DNA of 64,000 nucleotides from Echinococcus granulosus (GCF_000524195.1 NW_020170389.1:1383073-1447072); one strand, 5' to 3'; counted from the first letter of the stretch, positions 1 to 13,632 are shown. Numbers and translations are program-made. The notes: generated by a model from the sequence alone, not told the origin.

Positions 1-316
1 GTTCCTCTAAGATATGGCAAATTCGAACTGAAAAAAACCCAGGTAAATGCATTCAAAATTCGCCACTGCACAGGGACGTAAGTCCCACTTAAGTGTAAAA
101 TATACATAAAGTAATGATCGATTCCTCGATAGAAAAAAAAATTACAAAACCAACTACACAGTGGTTAAAATCATTGCCAAATCAAAAGGGCATGGTGGTT
201 GCAGTGAGATCGTCGTATCAAATAGTAGAAAGTAATGGCTAACCTCCAGAAGCATGAGAATTAATTAGTCTGGTTCAGTCAGACAAAACAAGGGTCAGGC
301 TGCTAAGGTGACTTAC

Positions 317-855
317 CAGAAACACCAGCCAGGGCAAGGTATTCACCTGATCCTAACATCTTAGATTCATCACCATCTTGGGCATAGTTCTTGAGCGCAC
401 CGTAACTAAAAAGCGCAGAGAAGAAAAAAGTAGAACAAACAAAAAGGCACAATGCAACAGAGCGATGCTTACAATAGGAAGTAAAGGCCCCAAGAGACCG
501 CGTTACCCATTAAGTTGGGCGCAGCACCCTGATAAAGACCAGGAAAACCCTTCACCCTGTAAATTTCACGCAGGGTCCCAACGAAATGGGAGCTCACGGG
601 TCTATGAAGGGAGCAGAAATAAACAATGAAGTGGACTAAGACTGCACACCGGTACAGAATCGGTAGAAAATTCTACCGGATCTTAACCGCTCCGTAGCCC
701 TCATTCACTTGAAGACGAATTTTGGCCAGCTCTAGTGGATGGAGGATGGCTGTGGTCACGGCACCGCTCGTCAGACCGGCAGCCATTTGCTCCCATTTGA
801 GGTGCGAGAAGTAGCAGCTAAGACCGCAAGCCTCGGAAGGAGAGGATATCTCCAT
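317..855 (-). CDS. SLC25A32: SLC25A32-like mitochondrial folate/FAD carrier, 5' part (exons 1-3)
   Basis: Member of the mitochondrial carrier (SLC25) family, predicted to sit in the inner mitochondrial membrane. SLC25A32 relatives carry folate or FAD into the matrix. Exons on the minus strand are 855-677, 601-473 and 405-317; all have GT/AG ends and the phases match (CG|A, TT|T). The joined protein of about 132 aa shows the first carrier signature HPLELAKIRLQ at about residues 45-55. It is followed by GLYQGAAPNLMGNAVSWGLYF and YGALKNYAQ, which line up with the first carrier repeat and the start of the second in SLC25A32. The start at ATG 855 gives a 28-residue leader; an AG at 865-864 with a pyrimidine-rich run before it precedes the ATG by 8 nt. 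Introns are 75 and 67 nt. The gene continues past position 1; no further exon was found in 1-316. Family assignment is firm; the exact paralogue and its substrate are inferred. Confidence 0.84.
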
Positions 856-951
856 CCCTTGTGCTGCCATCCACAGCATCAAAGAAAAAAGTGTACCTGT
901 ACATGTGTTCGTCAAGTTTTTCGACATCATCACAAGCAAAAATGGGAGCAC

Positions 952-3900
952 TAGCTAAATATGGGTTTGTTTATAAAACACACCCGAGTTATTTGGAGGC
1001 CCAAAAAAGGTCATTACCGGGATGATAAAAAATAACGCAACTCACACTGTAAGAAGATGGACAAACAGAGACGTTTGTATCTTTCAATAACTAGAACTGT
1101 CAACCAAAGTATACATTTATGCAAAGACGTTATTAGGAAACCGTTCAAACACCCCTAAAAACCAGAACAAAATTTACTACAGCTGGCTGATGAGAAGGTC
1201 TGCCTTTTTTCAAAAATGGTGTTGCGATGCAAAGTCGAAGCGTTGAGAGCTACTAATAAAAGATTTTTGAAATTAGAAAGCAATGCTATAACAATGCAAA
1301 GGCCACAGTATCTGGGTCAATCACCAAGCATTTACAGACATGGTTTCCCAACGAATGACAAATAAGATAGCACTAGAGTAAGAACAACTGGTTTGCTTGG
1401 AGAGGGCAGTAGGAGTAGGCAATCTGTATCTTAGCACTGACAAAGCCACTAATGCTAAGGGCCAGAAGAAATTTCGAAAGTTAGACAGGGAGTTTTACCG
1501 AATTGAGCAGAGAAATGCAATTACCGCAACAACAAACACAAAAAGTGAGGTACCTGTTATCATCAGGTAGTTCTAAAAGAAGGCAATACGTCAAAATGGA
1601 ATAATTTGGCACACTTTCAATGAATCTAAGGGTTCCAAAATAGTATTAGCCAAAAGTAGTCATAAACGGCCAGTATGAGTTAGTCAGTTTGTGGTCTTAT
1701 CTTCTTGGAAACAATAGCATTAGAGTCTTTTCAAAAAGACTTGCCACCAAAAAATAGCTGGAATTATCGCACAGTATAAGCGGAGAAGCGTTAGAATACT
1801 GAATTGTCAATCCTGATCGGGGAGGGGTAAATGAATAAAAAAGGTAACAGACAACGATATGGCTAACACACATCAAAACGCGCAAAAGTTGGAAGGAGAG
1901 AAAGGAGGTTAGCTTGGGTTTTTCAGTCAGGTTTCCTTGCAGGAAACTAAAGTGAAAGACATGAATAGTTAATATAAACACTACAACGATTTGCATTAAA
2001 ATTTTGCTCATAAGTATCCCAAACTCCACAAAATTGAAATTGTAAAATAAAACAATTGAACTCACGTGAGGAGCAAACCAAAGACCTGGCAAATAGGCGA
2101 CGCGAAGCGCACACCATCGACGTCAAGGTCGGGAAATAGACGAACATTTCAAAGGATAGAAAATTAAAAAATTAAGTGAACAATAGTAATCGTCTCAGAA
2201 AAAATAAAAAAGTAGCCTAACCGGTGGATTATATAAGTTGGATTAGTTTGCATTAATTGTAAGCAATACGCATAACTCTTCAAAGTAGGGTATTAAGAAA
2301 AAATGCTTGATATTAAAGTAACAATTCCATATGTAATAGACTATGTAAAACACAAATGCGGATCAATATTTAATAGCTAGAGGGAATGTAACAAAAGGTC
2401 ATTACAAATTTTAGGTTCCCATAAAATATATTGTGATATTTTCAATACCGGCATTTGGTAAATTAATTTACCGGATCTGACCCTCCTTAAAAGTGCTTTG
2501 CTTGTGCAGTACAGAAAAACCAGACTTATTAAAACCTGATCCTAAGATAATAACGTATTAGAGTCTCATCAAAATGAATGCACGATGAATTCGATGATGT
2601 TTGCCGAAATACCAGGATTTGGAATTCGGTTCCCCAACATCTAATAGCTTTAATAGATTTAGTGTTCATCTCTTCCTCCTCGGCCTTCAGTTCCTCATAG
2701 GTCCCCTCTTCCCTGCTCCTCGTACTCTTGGAACACCTGGGTTGGTTTGATTTTGTCATATTCATTAGGGCAAGCAAAATGGGGAAAACTGGTGCAGAGT
2801 TCAGGCTTGCAGAACACCGACTCTTGTCACGTGGTTCGATTCGCACCCCCGCTCTCTCTGTGAAAGGAACATCAAAACAACATGAGAATTACATTGAATC
2901 AATAGGTAGGGCATTCATTATTTGTAACCATACGTACTGGGCACAATGAATGGAATTATTGCCTTTTAAAATTTAGTCCTCCTTTTCACCTAAATGGTTT
3001 GGTCAAGCAAACATGCATTACGTAATTCCTAGACATGTGAGCAGTGATTTTCGACAAATGCGTATCTCAGTGTTTGGAAACCCATTTGACCAAAATTTTG
3101 TAGGCTTGAGGTAAAAATTGTCACCTGTACTTTTATACGCTATTTTATGCTTCTTCACTTCACTGTTCTTTACATCTTTTATTTGTTTCGTAATTGCACG
3201 TCAAGGCCATTCAGGGCTGATCTGCTATAGTGTTAGGCCTCAATTAAGTTATTTTTCGGCACTTTATATTTTGGCTTAATGGTTCTTTTGAATAAGGCAT
3301 TGTTAGGTTTTGTCAACGCTCTATTTTTCTGCTTCGTGGACGTTAGGCGGCCTTACTAGTCGCGCGTCCTTTCATTGAAAGCTTATTTGGCTTTAGGGTT
3401 AGTTACTTCTGCATTTTTAACAATTGCTCTAGTCGCATGGATTGTATTTCTGAAATTGCGGGCTCTCTGTGGGAGCTTAGTTCCTACTATTCAATCTTTT
3501 GCAACTTTTCATGCCTAATGAATATGGTGATAATTCACATCTGCTTCATTGTTCATTTCGCATTAATAAATGATAAATTTGGCGAATAAATATTTTGGCT
3601 CTTAATGCATACTTTTGGGCGTCACTGTTTACTGATTTTCATTCGATTTTTTTGAGGATATTTGACCGCTTCTTACTGCATTACGTTACGATCTTCCTTC
3701 TTTGGTAGCACGATACTAGTTAAGATTTTAGTAGGCACCAAGATGAATTAAACAGGCTGCATTAGATAAAAAACCCTAGCCTGAAGTCATATGAAACAAG
3801 TATAGTATTTTAGGATTCTAATTTTACCAACCCACATCCCACTGTAGTTATTTTAATCTTGCTGCTCTAATATTGTTGGATTTTCTATTAATTCATTTGC

Positions 3901-4030
3901 TTTTTTAAAATCAAGCATTCAAATTTATCTATTTTTTGACTTTCTTTGTTTTTGCTCATCCCGATTACTCAGATATGATAACTTCACTTAGGAGTTGTAA
4001 AATGGTCAATTAAAATGTTAAGTTTTACCT
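952..4030. other. Divergent intergenic region between SLC25A32-like gene and GPD2
   Basis: About 3.1 kb separates the two divergent starts. Open frames at 1697-2092 (minus), 2529-2846 (minus) and 2728-2949 (plus) have no recognisable domain and no consistent splice context. The stretch from about 3100 to 3980 is T-rich on the plus strand. It probably contains the promoters and 5' leader of both genes, but no individual promoter element could be assigned. Confidence 0.5.
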
Positions 4031-4032
4031 AG
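4021..4032 (+). promoter_or_regulatory. 3' splice-acceptor-like site abutting the GPD2 ATG
   Basis: The sequence agttttacctag ends exactly one base before ATG 4033. In flatworms this arrangement fits a spliced-leader trans-splice acceptor or the 3' end of a 5'-UTR intron. The sequence alone cannot separate the two. Confidence 0.5.
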
Positions 4033-7000
4033 ATGGCAATGAAAATTTCTGGATTACGAGTGGCATGGCAGCGCTTATTGGTGACTGGCACAGTTGCAGG
4101 TTTGGGAACTTTGGCCGTTATGGAATATGCACCAAAACTGTTAGAGGCTAAAAGAATGCGCGTAAGTTTTGCTGCAAGTTTACTAGCTCATTAGTTCTCT
4201 GTACCTGTACTTCATTCGCATTAATAAACATAAATATGATTCCGTGGTTGTTTTTGCATGTCTATAAGATAAAGCCGAATTTTTCTGTGACTTTCTCTAC
4301 TTGTAATTTCGTCTTATTAAGTTAATGTGCGTATTGCTTAAGCACTTATCACCGTAAAATAGTGCCATTGAACGAGCACACCACTTTTTTCTGGTGGGAT
4401 ATGGCTTACTTTAATTTTAACAGCTCTCTCTTTTGTTTTCGAAGAGCACTTTTTCGGTGCACTGTCTTTTCACTAGTTTATTCTGAAATTACTCCGTATC
4501 GGTTAACATTTGGCAATTCATCGAGTACATTTTGGGGATATTGGTAGTTGAAACACAAATGTTCGATACAATGTCAACATAAAATTAGCTTTTTTCAGGC
4601 GGCCCTTAAGGTCTAATAAGGTTATTATATCAATGAAGTAACTCTCCTTCATTTCCTCTCCATATTTTAGTGTGCTCATTAGTTTAAATTAAGGTTTCTC
4701 AATACGCGTTTCAAACTTTATTATTCTGGGCATTTTCTGAAGTAGTTCTGCGCAAATGTGATATGGCGTTTCAAGTAGTTCGAAAAATCCTTAAAAATTG
4801 GTAATCATATTTCTTTATGGGTTTTCCATATGACGCATTATGCTTTAAAAGAATAGCTAGGCTGTTTCATACGTGCGCCAAATAAGTGCTTCCATGAAAC
4901 GGAAAGAAAATTCAGAGCTTAGCGAGAACCATGAGTTCTAAAAATTCCAAATGGCCTAAGGTAGACCTACCTTGGGCCACCCTGTTTGCTGCACATTTTT
5001 TCACCACAAACGTTTTAAGTACTAATTTGGCTCATTCTTAGAGGATATGGGCTAATTCAAGGGCGTTTGTACCGTACTGCTCTTGCCTTTCTCTAGGCCT
5101 CTCGACTTCGTAAACCTCCACCGGAGGAGGAACTCGCTCTTTTTCGTGGTCCTCTCACAAGTCGTCAGCAAAACATCGATCGCATGATGAAGAACAACGA
5201 TGTCTTCGATATTCTAGTTATCGGCGGTGGGGCCACCGGCACAGGTGTAGCTCTAGATGCTGTCACTCGAGGTGGGTCTAACCTATTGTCTATATTTCAC
5301 AAGCCATCTGAATGAGCTTTTGGTATCACTTAGAGCATAACCAACGTTATCCGTAAAGGCCGTTGTACTGCAACTTTTCCGGACCTAAATTATCGCGATT
5401 TACGGTGTACAAACGGGGTTGCATTGAACTGTAACCGCTTTAATGTCCTCCTACCACCGCTTTAGGAAAAAGATTAACTTATCATTACCCACCAAATTTT
5501 TCTGTGTGATACAAGAAATCTTGTGCTTGTGAGGTAATACAGAGGAAGGTGTAACGACGCATTAATAGTTTGCTGCACTTTTTCCATGATGATCGGGCAA
5601 TAGTTTACCAGTGAATGAGCATACCATTGAATTTCTATTAGATGCAGATAATATAGAAGAACTTGTCTTTCACTTATATGTGTTATACGATAACTTAGAC
5701 CCATCTCTACCAATTTGTTACCATATCTTCTTTCGATTGAAATTCGTAGCGACCTCATGAAATATAACTTCACGACATCTTTTGGTTTTACAACCGTTCG
5801 AATATTTGCCGTGGCGCCTAAATAGTTAGGAAATACGCACTACTGCGTGCCAACATTGTTAACATGTGGGAACACTGACGTTCTTTTATTAGAGTAGCAT
5901 TTTTTCCTGTTTTCAAGGTTTAAAAAATATTGGCTGCCGAAATCATAAATTTTATCGGCGTATGTTGCTGTATTTCAAATATGCGCTTTTGCATCCGTTT
6001 AATTGACAGATTTCCGCAATTTGAAAATAATATTTGTGGCAATTTAAATTTAGCACTATTTAGAATGTTTTATGTATTTACACCGGGTTTTGATCACTCG
6101 TCATGTGGCATAAATATTCAGCAATAAATTATTTGACCTTTCAATCTGACTGGTACAATTCATTCTTACCCGCGATTGACTTTGATTAACCTCTCTTTCT
6201 CTCTGTGGTGAGTCCTTGTACCGCAGTCTAAAAGGGAAACATGCAAACTCCAAAATATACATGAAGCAATTTTTATCACCATTCTTCCACAAACGCAAAA
6301 CACGAGCGCACTATACTCTTTAGATCCCAAACAGCCATTGTCAAAAGGATCCATAAGTACCGCTTATGCATAACCTACTTTTCTATTTCGGCGTTACACT
6401 ACTCCTCCTACTACATTCAATTATCTGCTTTACTTGAATGCGGATTCCTTTCTCCAGGTTTGACCACCTGCTTAGTAGAGAAGCAAGATTTTGCTTCTGG
6501 TACATCAAGTCGTTCAACGAAGCTGATCCATGGTGGTGTGCGTTACCTTCAAAAGGCTGTTTTCAATCTCGATCTGGAGCAGTATCGTATGGTGCGTGAA
6601 GCTCTGAGTGAACGAGCCAACCTCCTCGACATTGCCCCGCATATCGCGCATCCGCTGCCCATCATGCTGCCTATCTACAAGTGGGTGCTGTATTTCATTT
6701 TTTTGCCTTTTTTTTTCACTACATCAAGCGTCCTCTTATATTTGTCATGTTTGACCTACAAAGTGTGAAGCATCTACTCGTGATTTTAAACTTTTTGCTT
6801 GATATTTCATCGCTTTGAAACTGTTATTGACATAATGTAGACAGAAACGCTTTGATTTTGCTGATATTTGTACTTGAGATTCCAAATAATTTTGATATCT
6901 GTCGGTTATAATAATGTTAACATGTCGTTTTGGTCAGTTTGTCCATCAGTATGATCTAACTGGTAGACAACAGTGGTTTATCAACTACCTATTATATAGG

Positions 7001-10000
7001 TGGTTATATGTCACTGTGATAGTCAAGAGAATTAAAAGTACAGATTTCAGGTAAATGTATTCACGATGGCTCTATCAAAAATTTTTCAAATGAACCTGAG
7101 ATTCAACATTTTCGCAGGTTAGGAGTTGATCATAAAGCGCCTGAAATTTGGATACCAGTAGTCTAGATGATGACACACCCGGGTGTGGCAATAATTCTTG
7201 TCTAAGGCATCCGCGTGTCTTCTTTTTTCGACTCTATATGCACTTTATAGGTAAGTGAATCCAGATTCTCTTTAAGGTCCCTCACAAGATCATCAATGTT
7301 TCGAAGCCAAATCAACACCATTGCACACACATGTTGCGCCAAGAAAACTTCTTTTGGAGGCGTCTTCAAACTTATTTACTTAAAATTCATTTCACAGTTA
7401 CCCTAACTTCATACGGTCATCAAAAGTGATATTTATATCCGAGATGGCGTTTTAATGTGTAGCCAGTTTGCCTATTAACACTTTGCCCTATCATAATATG
7501 CACGCAGTTATTATTTATGCACTTTGCACACATTTCACCTCTCTTTTTTTAAAATTACAGGCAATTTTTAATAGGTTCGAATAGAAGACACTTTTTAGCT
7601 GAGAATTTAAAGACAAACCTCTCAGTTTAAGTTTTCATTGAAATCACTAAACATAAATTTGGATATTAAATGAGCACAAACGAGGATGCGTAAAAGTCCA
7701 AAAGTCCTAGTGGACTTTTGTGTCTCCTTTCAAAGGGATAAAAGCTCAAATCTCTTAAACAGTGGACTTTGGTTTTAATGGTTCATGTCCAGTTAAGAAT
7801 GATACTTGTGAAAGAGCAAAATTAGCTGTTATTTAGTGTAAATGAAAATCAGCAGGTAATCCCGCATTCTATATACGTATACAAGATTAGAGGACACGCC
7901 GTTAGTTACGGACGCCTTACAAGTCACTTGGCATGTATGCAAGAAGCCGTCGCAACATGTGCCATATGAATAATCCTGTATGATGGTGAAATTCGACCTA
8001 TCTTTCGCACAGTCTTTAGTTGAAAATTACTTTAAAGTTTAACATGCAAAGTGAGGCATAAGACAAGAGCGCAGTCTTCTCTGTTATATAGATGGTGGCA
8101 GGTGCCCTATTACTGGCTGGGCATAAAAATGTACGATCTGGTCTCCGGCACCCAAATTCTCAAGTCAAGCTACTTCCTTAACAAATCACGCTCTATGGAG
8201 ATATTTCCCCACCTGAAAAATGAAAAACTGAAAGGTGCTCTCGTTTATTACGATGGTGAGTCGACGTGACGTTTATTTTCTTTCGATGGTGACGCAGCCG
8301 CTACGTCGCGGCGCCTCGCTACCCGTGAAAGAAAGGATATAACACTTTGATGTGGTCGTTAGTGTAGTGTAAACAGCATGCATTTTAAGGTGACGCTTTA
8401 AATCGGGGTGTTCGACTGTTTTTTTTTCGCTGATGGAACCTTGTGAGGATAGTTGGTCTAGCGCTTGAATTTAGGACATAAAATATATGCTCGATTGTGA
8501 GGTAACTACTGCCATTCTTTGAGGTTATTTACTGTTCTCACTATTCACTTTTATTAGGTTAACTAATTCATAATCTATAAGTAAGCATTATTGGGTTAGA
8601 ATTTTTGTTAATTTTCATTCATGGCACAATTATTCCGTGTATTTTCGCTTGTGATTGCACTAGTTATTAACGCAATGGGTTTTAAAGGGTATGTCTATTT
8701 ATTTAGGGTTTCTAAATATGTAGTTTTTTTAATTCTGGATTAACTAAACTTTGATATCCCTTGTGACCCCGCTCAGGTCAGCACGATGATGCACGCATGT
8801 GTCTAGACGTCGCCTTCACAGCCAGTCGATACGGCGCCGCCATTGCCAACTACGTGGAGGTCTTGGAACTGCTCAAGGGTCCGAGCGAAGACCCAAAGCA
8901 GAAAGATGTCTCTGGGAAACCAAAGCTAGTCGTAAACGGTGCTCGCCTGCGCGATCTTCTTTCAGGCAAGGAATTTGTCGTTCGCGCTCGCTGTGTCGTT
9001 AATGCTACCGGCCCCTTCACCGACGAAATTCGAAAAATGGAGAACAACAAACTGGATCCCATCTGTCAGCCCAGCTCAGGCGTTCACATTGTCCTTCCTA
9101 ACTACTACAGGTGCGCTTTGGGGACTCCCAAAATGCTGCGTATCATGAGCAGTTAGCTGACGTTTTATTGTGCCACTTTAGCCCCGAGAATATGGGTCTA
9201 CTGGATCCATCTACCACTGATGGACGTGTCATTTTCTTCCTGCCTTGGCTCGGCCACGTTGTAGCCGGAACTACGGATCATTCTTGCAAACTGGCCACTT
9301 CACCTGAACCCACAGACGATGATGTCCAATTCATTCTCTCGGAGATCAAAAGCTACCTATCTCCTGATCTTAAAGGTGGGCGTGACTGTTTGGATTCGCC
9401 ACTTTTAATTAAAGTGTTTGGTGGAGCAACAATTTTTGGTACTCTCGATAGTTCGACGGGGTGATGTGCTCTCCGTGTGGTCGGGTATTCGTCCACTGGT
9501 GTCCGATCCAAACTCTAAGGACACGCAATCAATTGCGCGGAATCACGTTATCACGGTGGGCGAGAACAACCTCGTCACAATTGCTGGTGGCAAGTGGACT
9601 ACGTACCGTAAAATGGCTGAGGAGACGGTGGATGAATGTGTTAAGGTGGAACATCTTCGCAACTTTATTGTTTGAATTTACTTTGCCTATTATTTTCTTA
9701 CATTTTACGTCTGTATGGAAAAGGTGTGTAGGTTGTCAAGGCTGAATCTTTACCCTCATTATTTAATACGTGTTCGGAGTCTATAATGTACCGTTTATTT
9801 CACTTTACAGCCTGTTGCAGTACAGGGTGTTTTTTTAATGCCACTTTCCATGCATAAACAGCGGTTTGGTGTGGAGAATACGTGAAGGTGTAATAACAGA
9901 TTAATGGAACGTACTCAAACTACGACATTTAATTAGGACCTACTGTTGTCATGGTACATTTTTAATGACTTACTTTATTGTGTTTAGCTAATAGACTCAC

Positions 10001-13000
10001 ACGACTGTTTCATTTGATTTGTGAGCCATAAATTCTACCGTAGTCTGACTCGTTATAATAGGTACTTTGTTTTAGCTTAATACGGTGGAGACGGTGATGC
10101 AGCTCCAGCGTGCGTTAAAACAGATAGTGATTAGAAGTATTCAGAGGTTGAATTTATTAAATTTCTGACGGTCACGTATTCCTCGGTCCCACTTTTAGTC
10201 TTTGCGATCGATATTGGCATCCATGCTTCTCTGTTGAATCACTAGTTTTTCTTATCCATTTGATTGAATGTAATCATGAGATCTCGGCATCTAATTCGGT
10301 AATCGACTACCAAATCGTGTCATTAATAAATGCATCCCCGAGCCCCCCATCAATTACTCATTTTATTCATCATAAAATTCAGTTGGTAAGGTTAATTTTC
10401 TTACCAATTCATCACCGATTTTCAATGAGCAGAGACACCGATATCATGTGGTCTTCTTGCTCTGGTGATTAGGAGTTTTTGTAGTTATTCATTTAAGTGT
10501 ATTGAGAGAGATAATAGACTGAATATCTCCGTATTTTCCAAACTATAACGTCAAGAAGACTACCCAATCTGTAAGTCTTATTCATGCACAGAGAGGTCAC
10601 GCATGTGTCCCTCTTTGTCTACAGGTATGCGGTCTCAAACCGAAGTCCAAGTGTCGCACTGTGGGCTTGCGCCTAAACGGTGCGCATGGATGGTCGCCCA
10701 ATCTCTTCATTCAACTGTCCCAGGAGTACGGCATTGATCGTGATGTGGCCATCCACCTTGCCTCGACCTACGGCGGTCACGCTGTCAAAGTTGCTCAACA
10801 GGCCAAACTTACCGGTCGTCGCTACCCTCTAGCAGGACGCCGGCTTCATCCCAACTTCCCCATCATTGAAGCTGAGGTCAGTCGTAGAAGAGTTACGAAT
10901 GAAGGCATAGCAAGTATTTTAAGAAGTTGAAGTAGTATTTTTCGTCTTATTAATGGACCTAAACAGATGACGATGAAGATTGTATTTCAGTAAGAAAATT
11001 ACAATAAATCAGACGCTACCATATTAGGTAAATGCTGCGATTTGGAGGCCATTTTTCTTTGAATTTGTTCTAGAAACTTTGTGAACTTAGCAAGAGCTAC
11101 GCAAAAATTTTCCAAATCCTACAGCAAGAATTTATACTTTTAAATGTCACGCAGATCTAAGAAAGCTGTCATTAGTAAAAGTCTATATTTTCGTTGAACT
11201 TCAAATACCGCTTTCCTATTCCTAAAAATGTAGCATTGGTTGTGTAGATTCACCTCCCTGTGCCATCTTCAACGGTGAGATCTTACAATAAAACTTTCTG
11301 AGGCACTGGGATGCACTGTTTTGGCAAAAACACTTCCTTTCGAAACCTCCGAGGAATGACCATGTTTAAATTCATCTTTTTGAATAGATTGTTAAGATCC
11401 AGAGTATAATAAAGTGCGCTCATCACGGGAGAGTAGATTCTTTAGTTCATTCATTTATTGTCAGCCAGGGCTATAAATCTTAAAATGTCTTCTTTGATCG
11501 CCTATGTTAAGTTGTCTTCACAAATGTTTCGATTGATAAATGCAGTGCGTAAAAAGCGTGTTATTGGTTGTCCTATTATACCTAGAAAATCAGTAAATTG
11601 GCGAAGAAATATGCATTTGTATTGAATAAATGAATTACAACAAACCGATAAAAAATTGCAATCACTTTTGGATCAACATTACAAAGTGGACTTATTACAT
11701 GCACATAGATCAAGTGAAGTAACTCTGACACTTGAACTTCCCATTCAAAAAACGCAAAACCAGTCATTTTTACTAACGGACTCTAATCGTTGCCAGTCTA
11801 GTGAGAAATCATACTATTATAATCAATTTTACCATCTTTACCTCAAGGTCACAGAGGCATGTCGCGAGTATGCCTGCAATGCCATTGATTTTCTCGCAAG
11901 AAGGACGCGTCTGGCCTTCCTGGATGTCAGGGCTGCCGAGGAGGTCCTGCCCAAATTAATCGATCTGATGGCTGCAGAGCTCAACTGGTGCCCGCTGCGC
12001 AAGAAGAAGGAGTTTGAGGTCGCAATGGTAGAAACCGTTTACCATTCATCTGAAGTTTTTTGGCACGTTACTATTTATTTTTTCCCTGTGTTGCGTAGAA
12101 ATTCCTCAAAACGGAGATGGGCCTTGCCATGAAACGCACCAAGACAGTTCCTGCCAACTTTTCCCCCGAGGAAGTAGAGAATATCAGAAAGCAGTTTAGC
12201 TCCATTGATGTCGATGGCAAGGGCTACATCACCTTGAACGATCTCCACAAATTTTTCGCGGTACTTATGAGGAATAGCGCGTTCTCCTGGTTTACCATCC
12301 CCGATATGTACTTTCTACCCAAAATAACAGTAGGCGCTATGGGTCGCGTAGTACTGCATTAACTCTGAATTGCACTGAATGTCAATGTTTTAAATATCTT
12401 TGATGTTTCCATTATCATAAAATGGATTTCATGAATTTTTTAGCTTCATACTCTTGGCGTCTTGTTCAATTTGATGTTCCTGTAAAACAGAACTTCCCCG
12501 ATGCTTTACATCCATAATTCCCAAAACAGAACATTAGCTTGTCATCGAAACGCCAATTTTCCTAATTTACATAAAAGTAACTCAGGCAAGCTCATTTTGG
12601 GGCTTGATCAATTGGAGAAAATTTCAGACTGAACTCACTAGAAGGCACTCTTGTGCATTGTTTATGTATTAAAAATGAAAGTAATTTGAAAAGAAAATTC
12701 GTTTAATCAATTATCTGCATGTTTTGAGCCAAACTGAGGACCAGCAGTCTTCCATACATTCCAAAAACGTGCTTTTTCTCACCAAAGAACTAACATTCCT
12801 ACGTAGTATAGTAACGTTAATTATATGCAATGCATTTATTTGTTTTTTTTTGTTTTAGAAACAAGGTGAGAGTGTAAGCAACAATACCTTGGAAAGTATC
12901 CTCTCTGACCTCGATTTGGATCGAAATGGCGAAATCGACCAAGTCGAATTTCTTGAGGTAACTCCTGTCTTTATACGATCCCTTGTGTTTTTGTGCTGAT

Positions 13001-13412
13001 TTTGTCACGGCAAACGTGGTGTGTCACTTCGGATAAAAGTGGTTTTTTTTATGACCCACTATTTATTCTAGTATGGATGCAATGTTTGTTTTGTTTATGC
13101 ACAAATTCATACATTTCTTCATGTACTTTTTATTCAAAATATCTCCAATGGCGATACTTTGGATCATTACCTTAAAATTCTAATGCTTACTGTTGTGTAT
13201 TGAATTCGTCTTTTTCTACTCAATTCCCATTCTTTTTTACGTAAAAACAAGTTGTCGTGTTCAGCGTCAAATGTTAACGACATTTTCTTAACCTATCCTT
13301 TCTTTCGTAGTTTATGAGCTCCCTGAAGACCGGAGCTGTTCCACATCACACACTGAAGAGCGTCCTCAACCGTCCCACGATCCCAGTCTCCAGAAGCGGT
13401 GGTGGTGTCTAA
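4033..13412 (+). CDS. GPD2: Mitochondrial FAD-dependent glycerol-3-phosphate dehydrogenase, 12 exons
   Basis: Oxidises sn-glycerol 3-phosphate to DHAP at the outer face of the inner mitochondrial membrane and passes electrons to ubiquinone (glycerophosphate shuttle). Exons: 4033-4161, 5097-5271, 6458-6680, 8092-8255, 8777-9110, 9182-9375, 9452-9645, 10625-10876, 11848-12027, 12099-12260, 12859-12957, 13311-13412. These sum to 2208 nt, 735 aa plus stop (human enzyme about 727). Exon 1 encodes a basic, then hydrophobic mitochondrial leader. The FAD Rossmann motif IGGGATGTG is at residues 85-93 (exon 2). Family blocks follow in order: SSRSTKLIHGGVRYLQ, PYYWLGIKMYDL, NATGPFTDEIRKM, RRGDVLSVWSGIRPLV and IAGGKWTTYRKMAEE. 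Two C-terminal EF-hands, with loops DVDGKGYITLND (exon 10) and DLDRNGEIDQVE (exon 11), are the calcium-sensing feature of animal mGPDH. The ATG directly follows a TTTTACCTAG acceptor-like site. Introns 5, 6 and 9 are 71, 76 and 71 nt; the others exceed 300 nt. AATAAA lies at 13627-13632. Confidence 0.97.
7699..7720. repeat. Perfect 9-bp inverted repeat with 4-nt loop in GPD2 intron 3
   Basis: CAAAAGTCC, loop TAGT, then GGACTTTTG. The arm motif AAAAGTCC also occurs as a tandem partial copy just upstream (7692-7699). It lies in the 1.4-kb intron 3 of GPD2. No function is implied. Confidence 0.6.
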
Positions 13413-13626
13413 AACGACTTCTCTGTAGCGGCAACGCTGATCGGTTATTAATTAGCTACTTTTTGCCTTTTCAGCTTCCTTTCTCCTGTGCTTTCGCATC
13501 TGCTGTTTGGAAACATTCTTTTCTCTTGCGCCACAATCCTGTGCCTCTTTTGATAGATTCAATGTGCAATTATGGAATGAAAGTTCCCAGCAATCCATTT
13601 CACGTCCGTTGAATAATTTTATAGGG

Positions 13627-13632
13627 AATAAA
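13627..13632 (+). terminator. Candidate polyadenylation signal of GPD2
   Basis: First AATAAA downstream of the GPD2 stop codon, 214 nt past it and ahead of the TRIM copy at 13801. Assigned by position and motif only. Confidence 0.45.

Noticed and set aside
1187..1194. CTGATGAG, a hammerhead-ribozyme-like core
   Set aside because: No matching GAAA strand or flanking stems at the needed spacing.
2830..2852. GGTTCGATTCG, resembling a tRNA B box
   Set aside because: No A box at the correct distance and no cloverleaf could be folded by eye.
9418..9745. Overlapping plus-strand frames around GPD2 exons 6-7
   Set aside because: These are intron read-through or shadow frames of the GPD2 exons.
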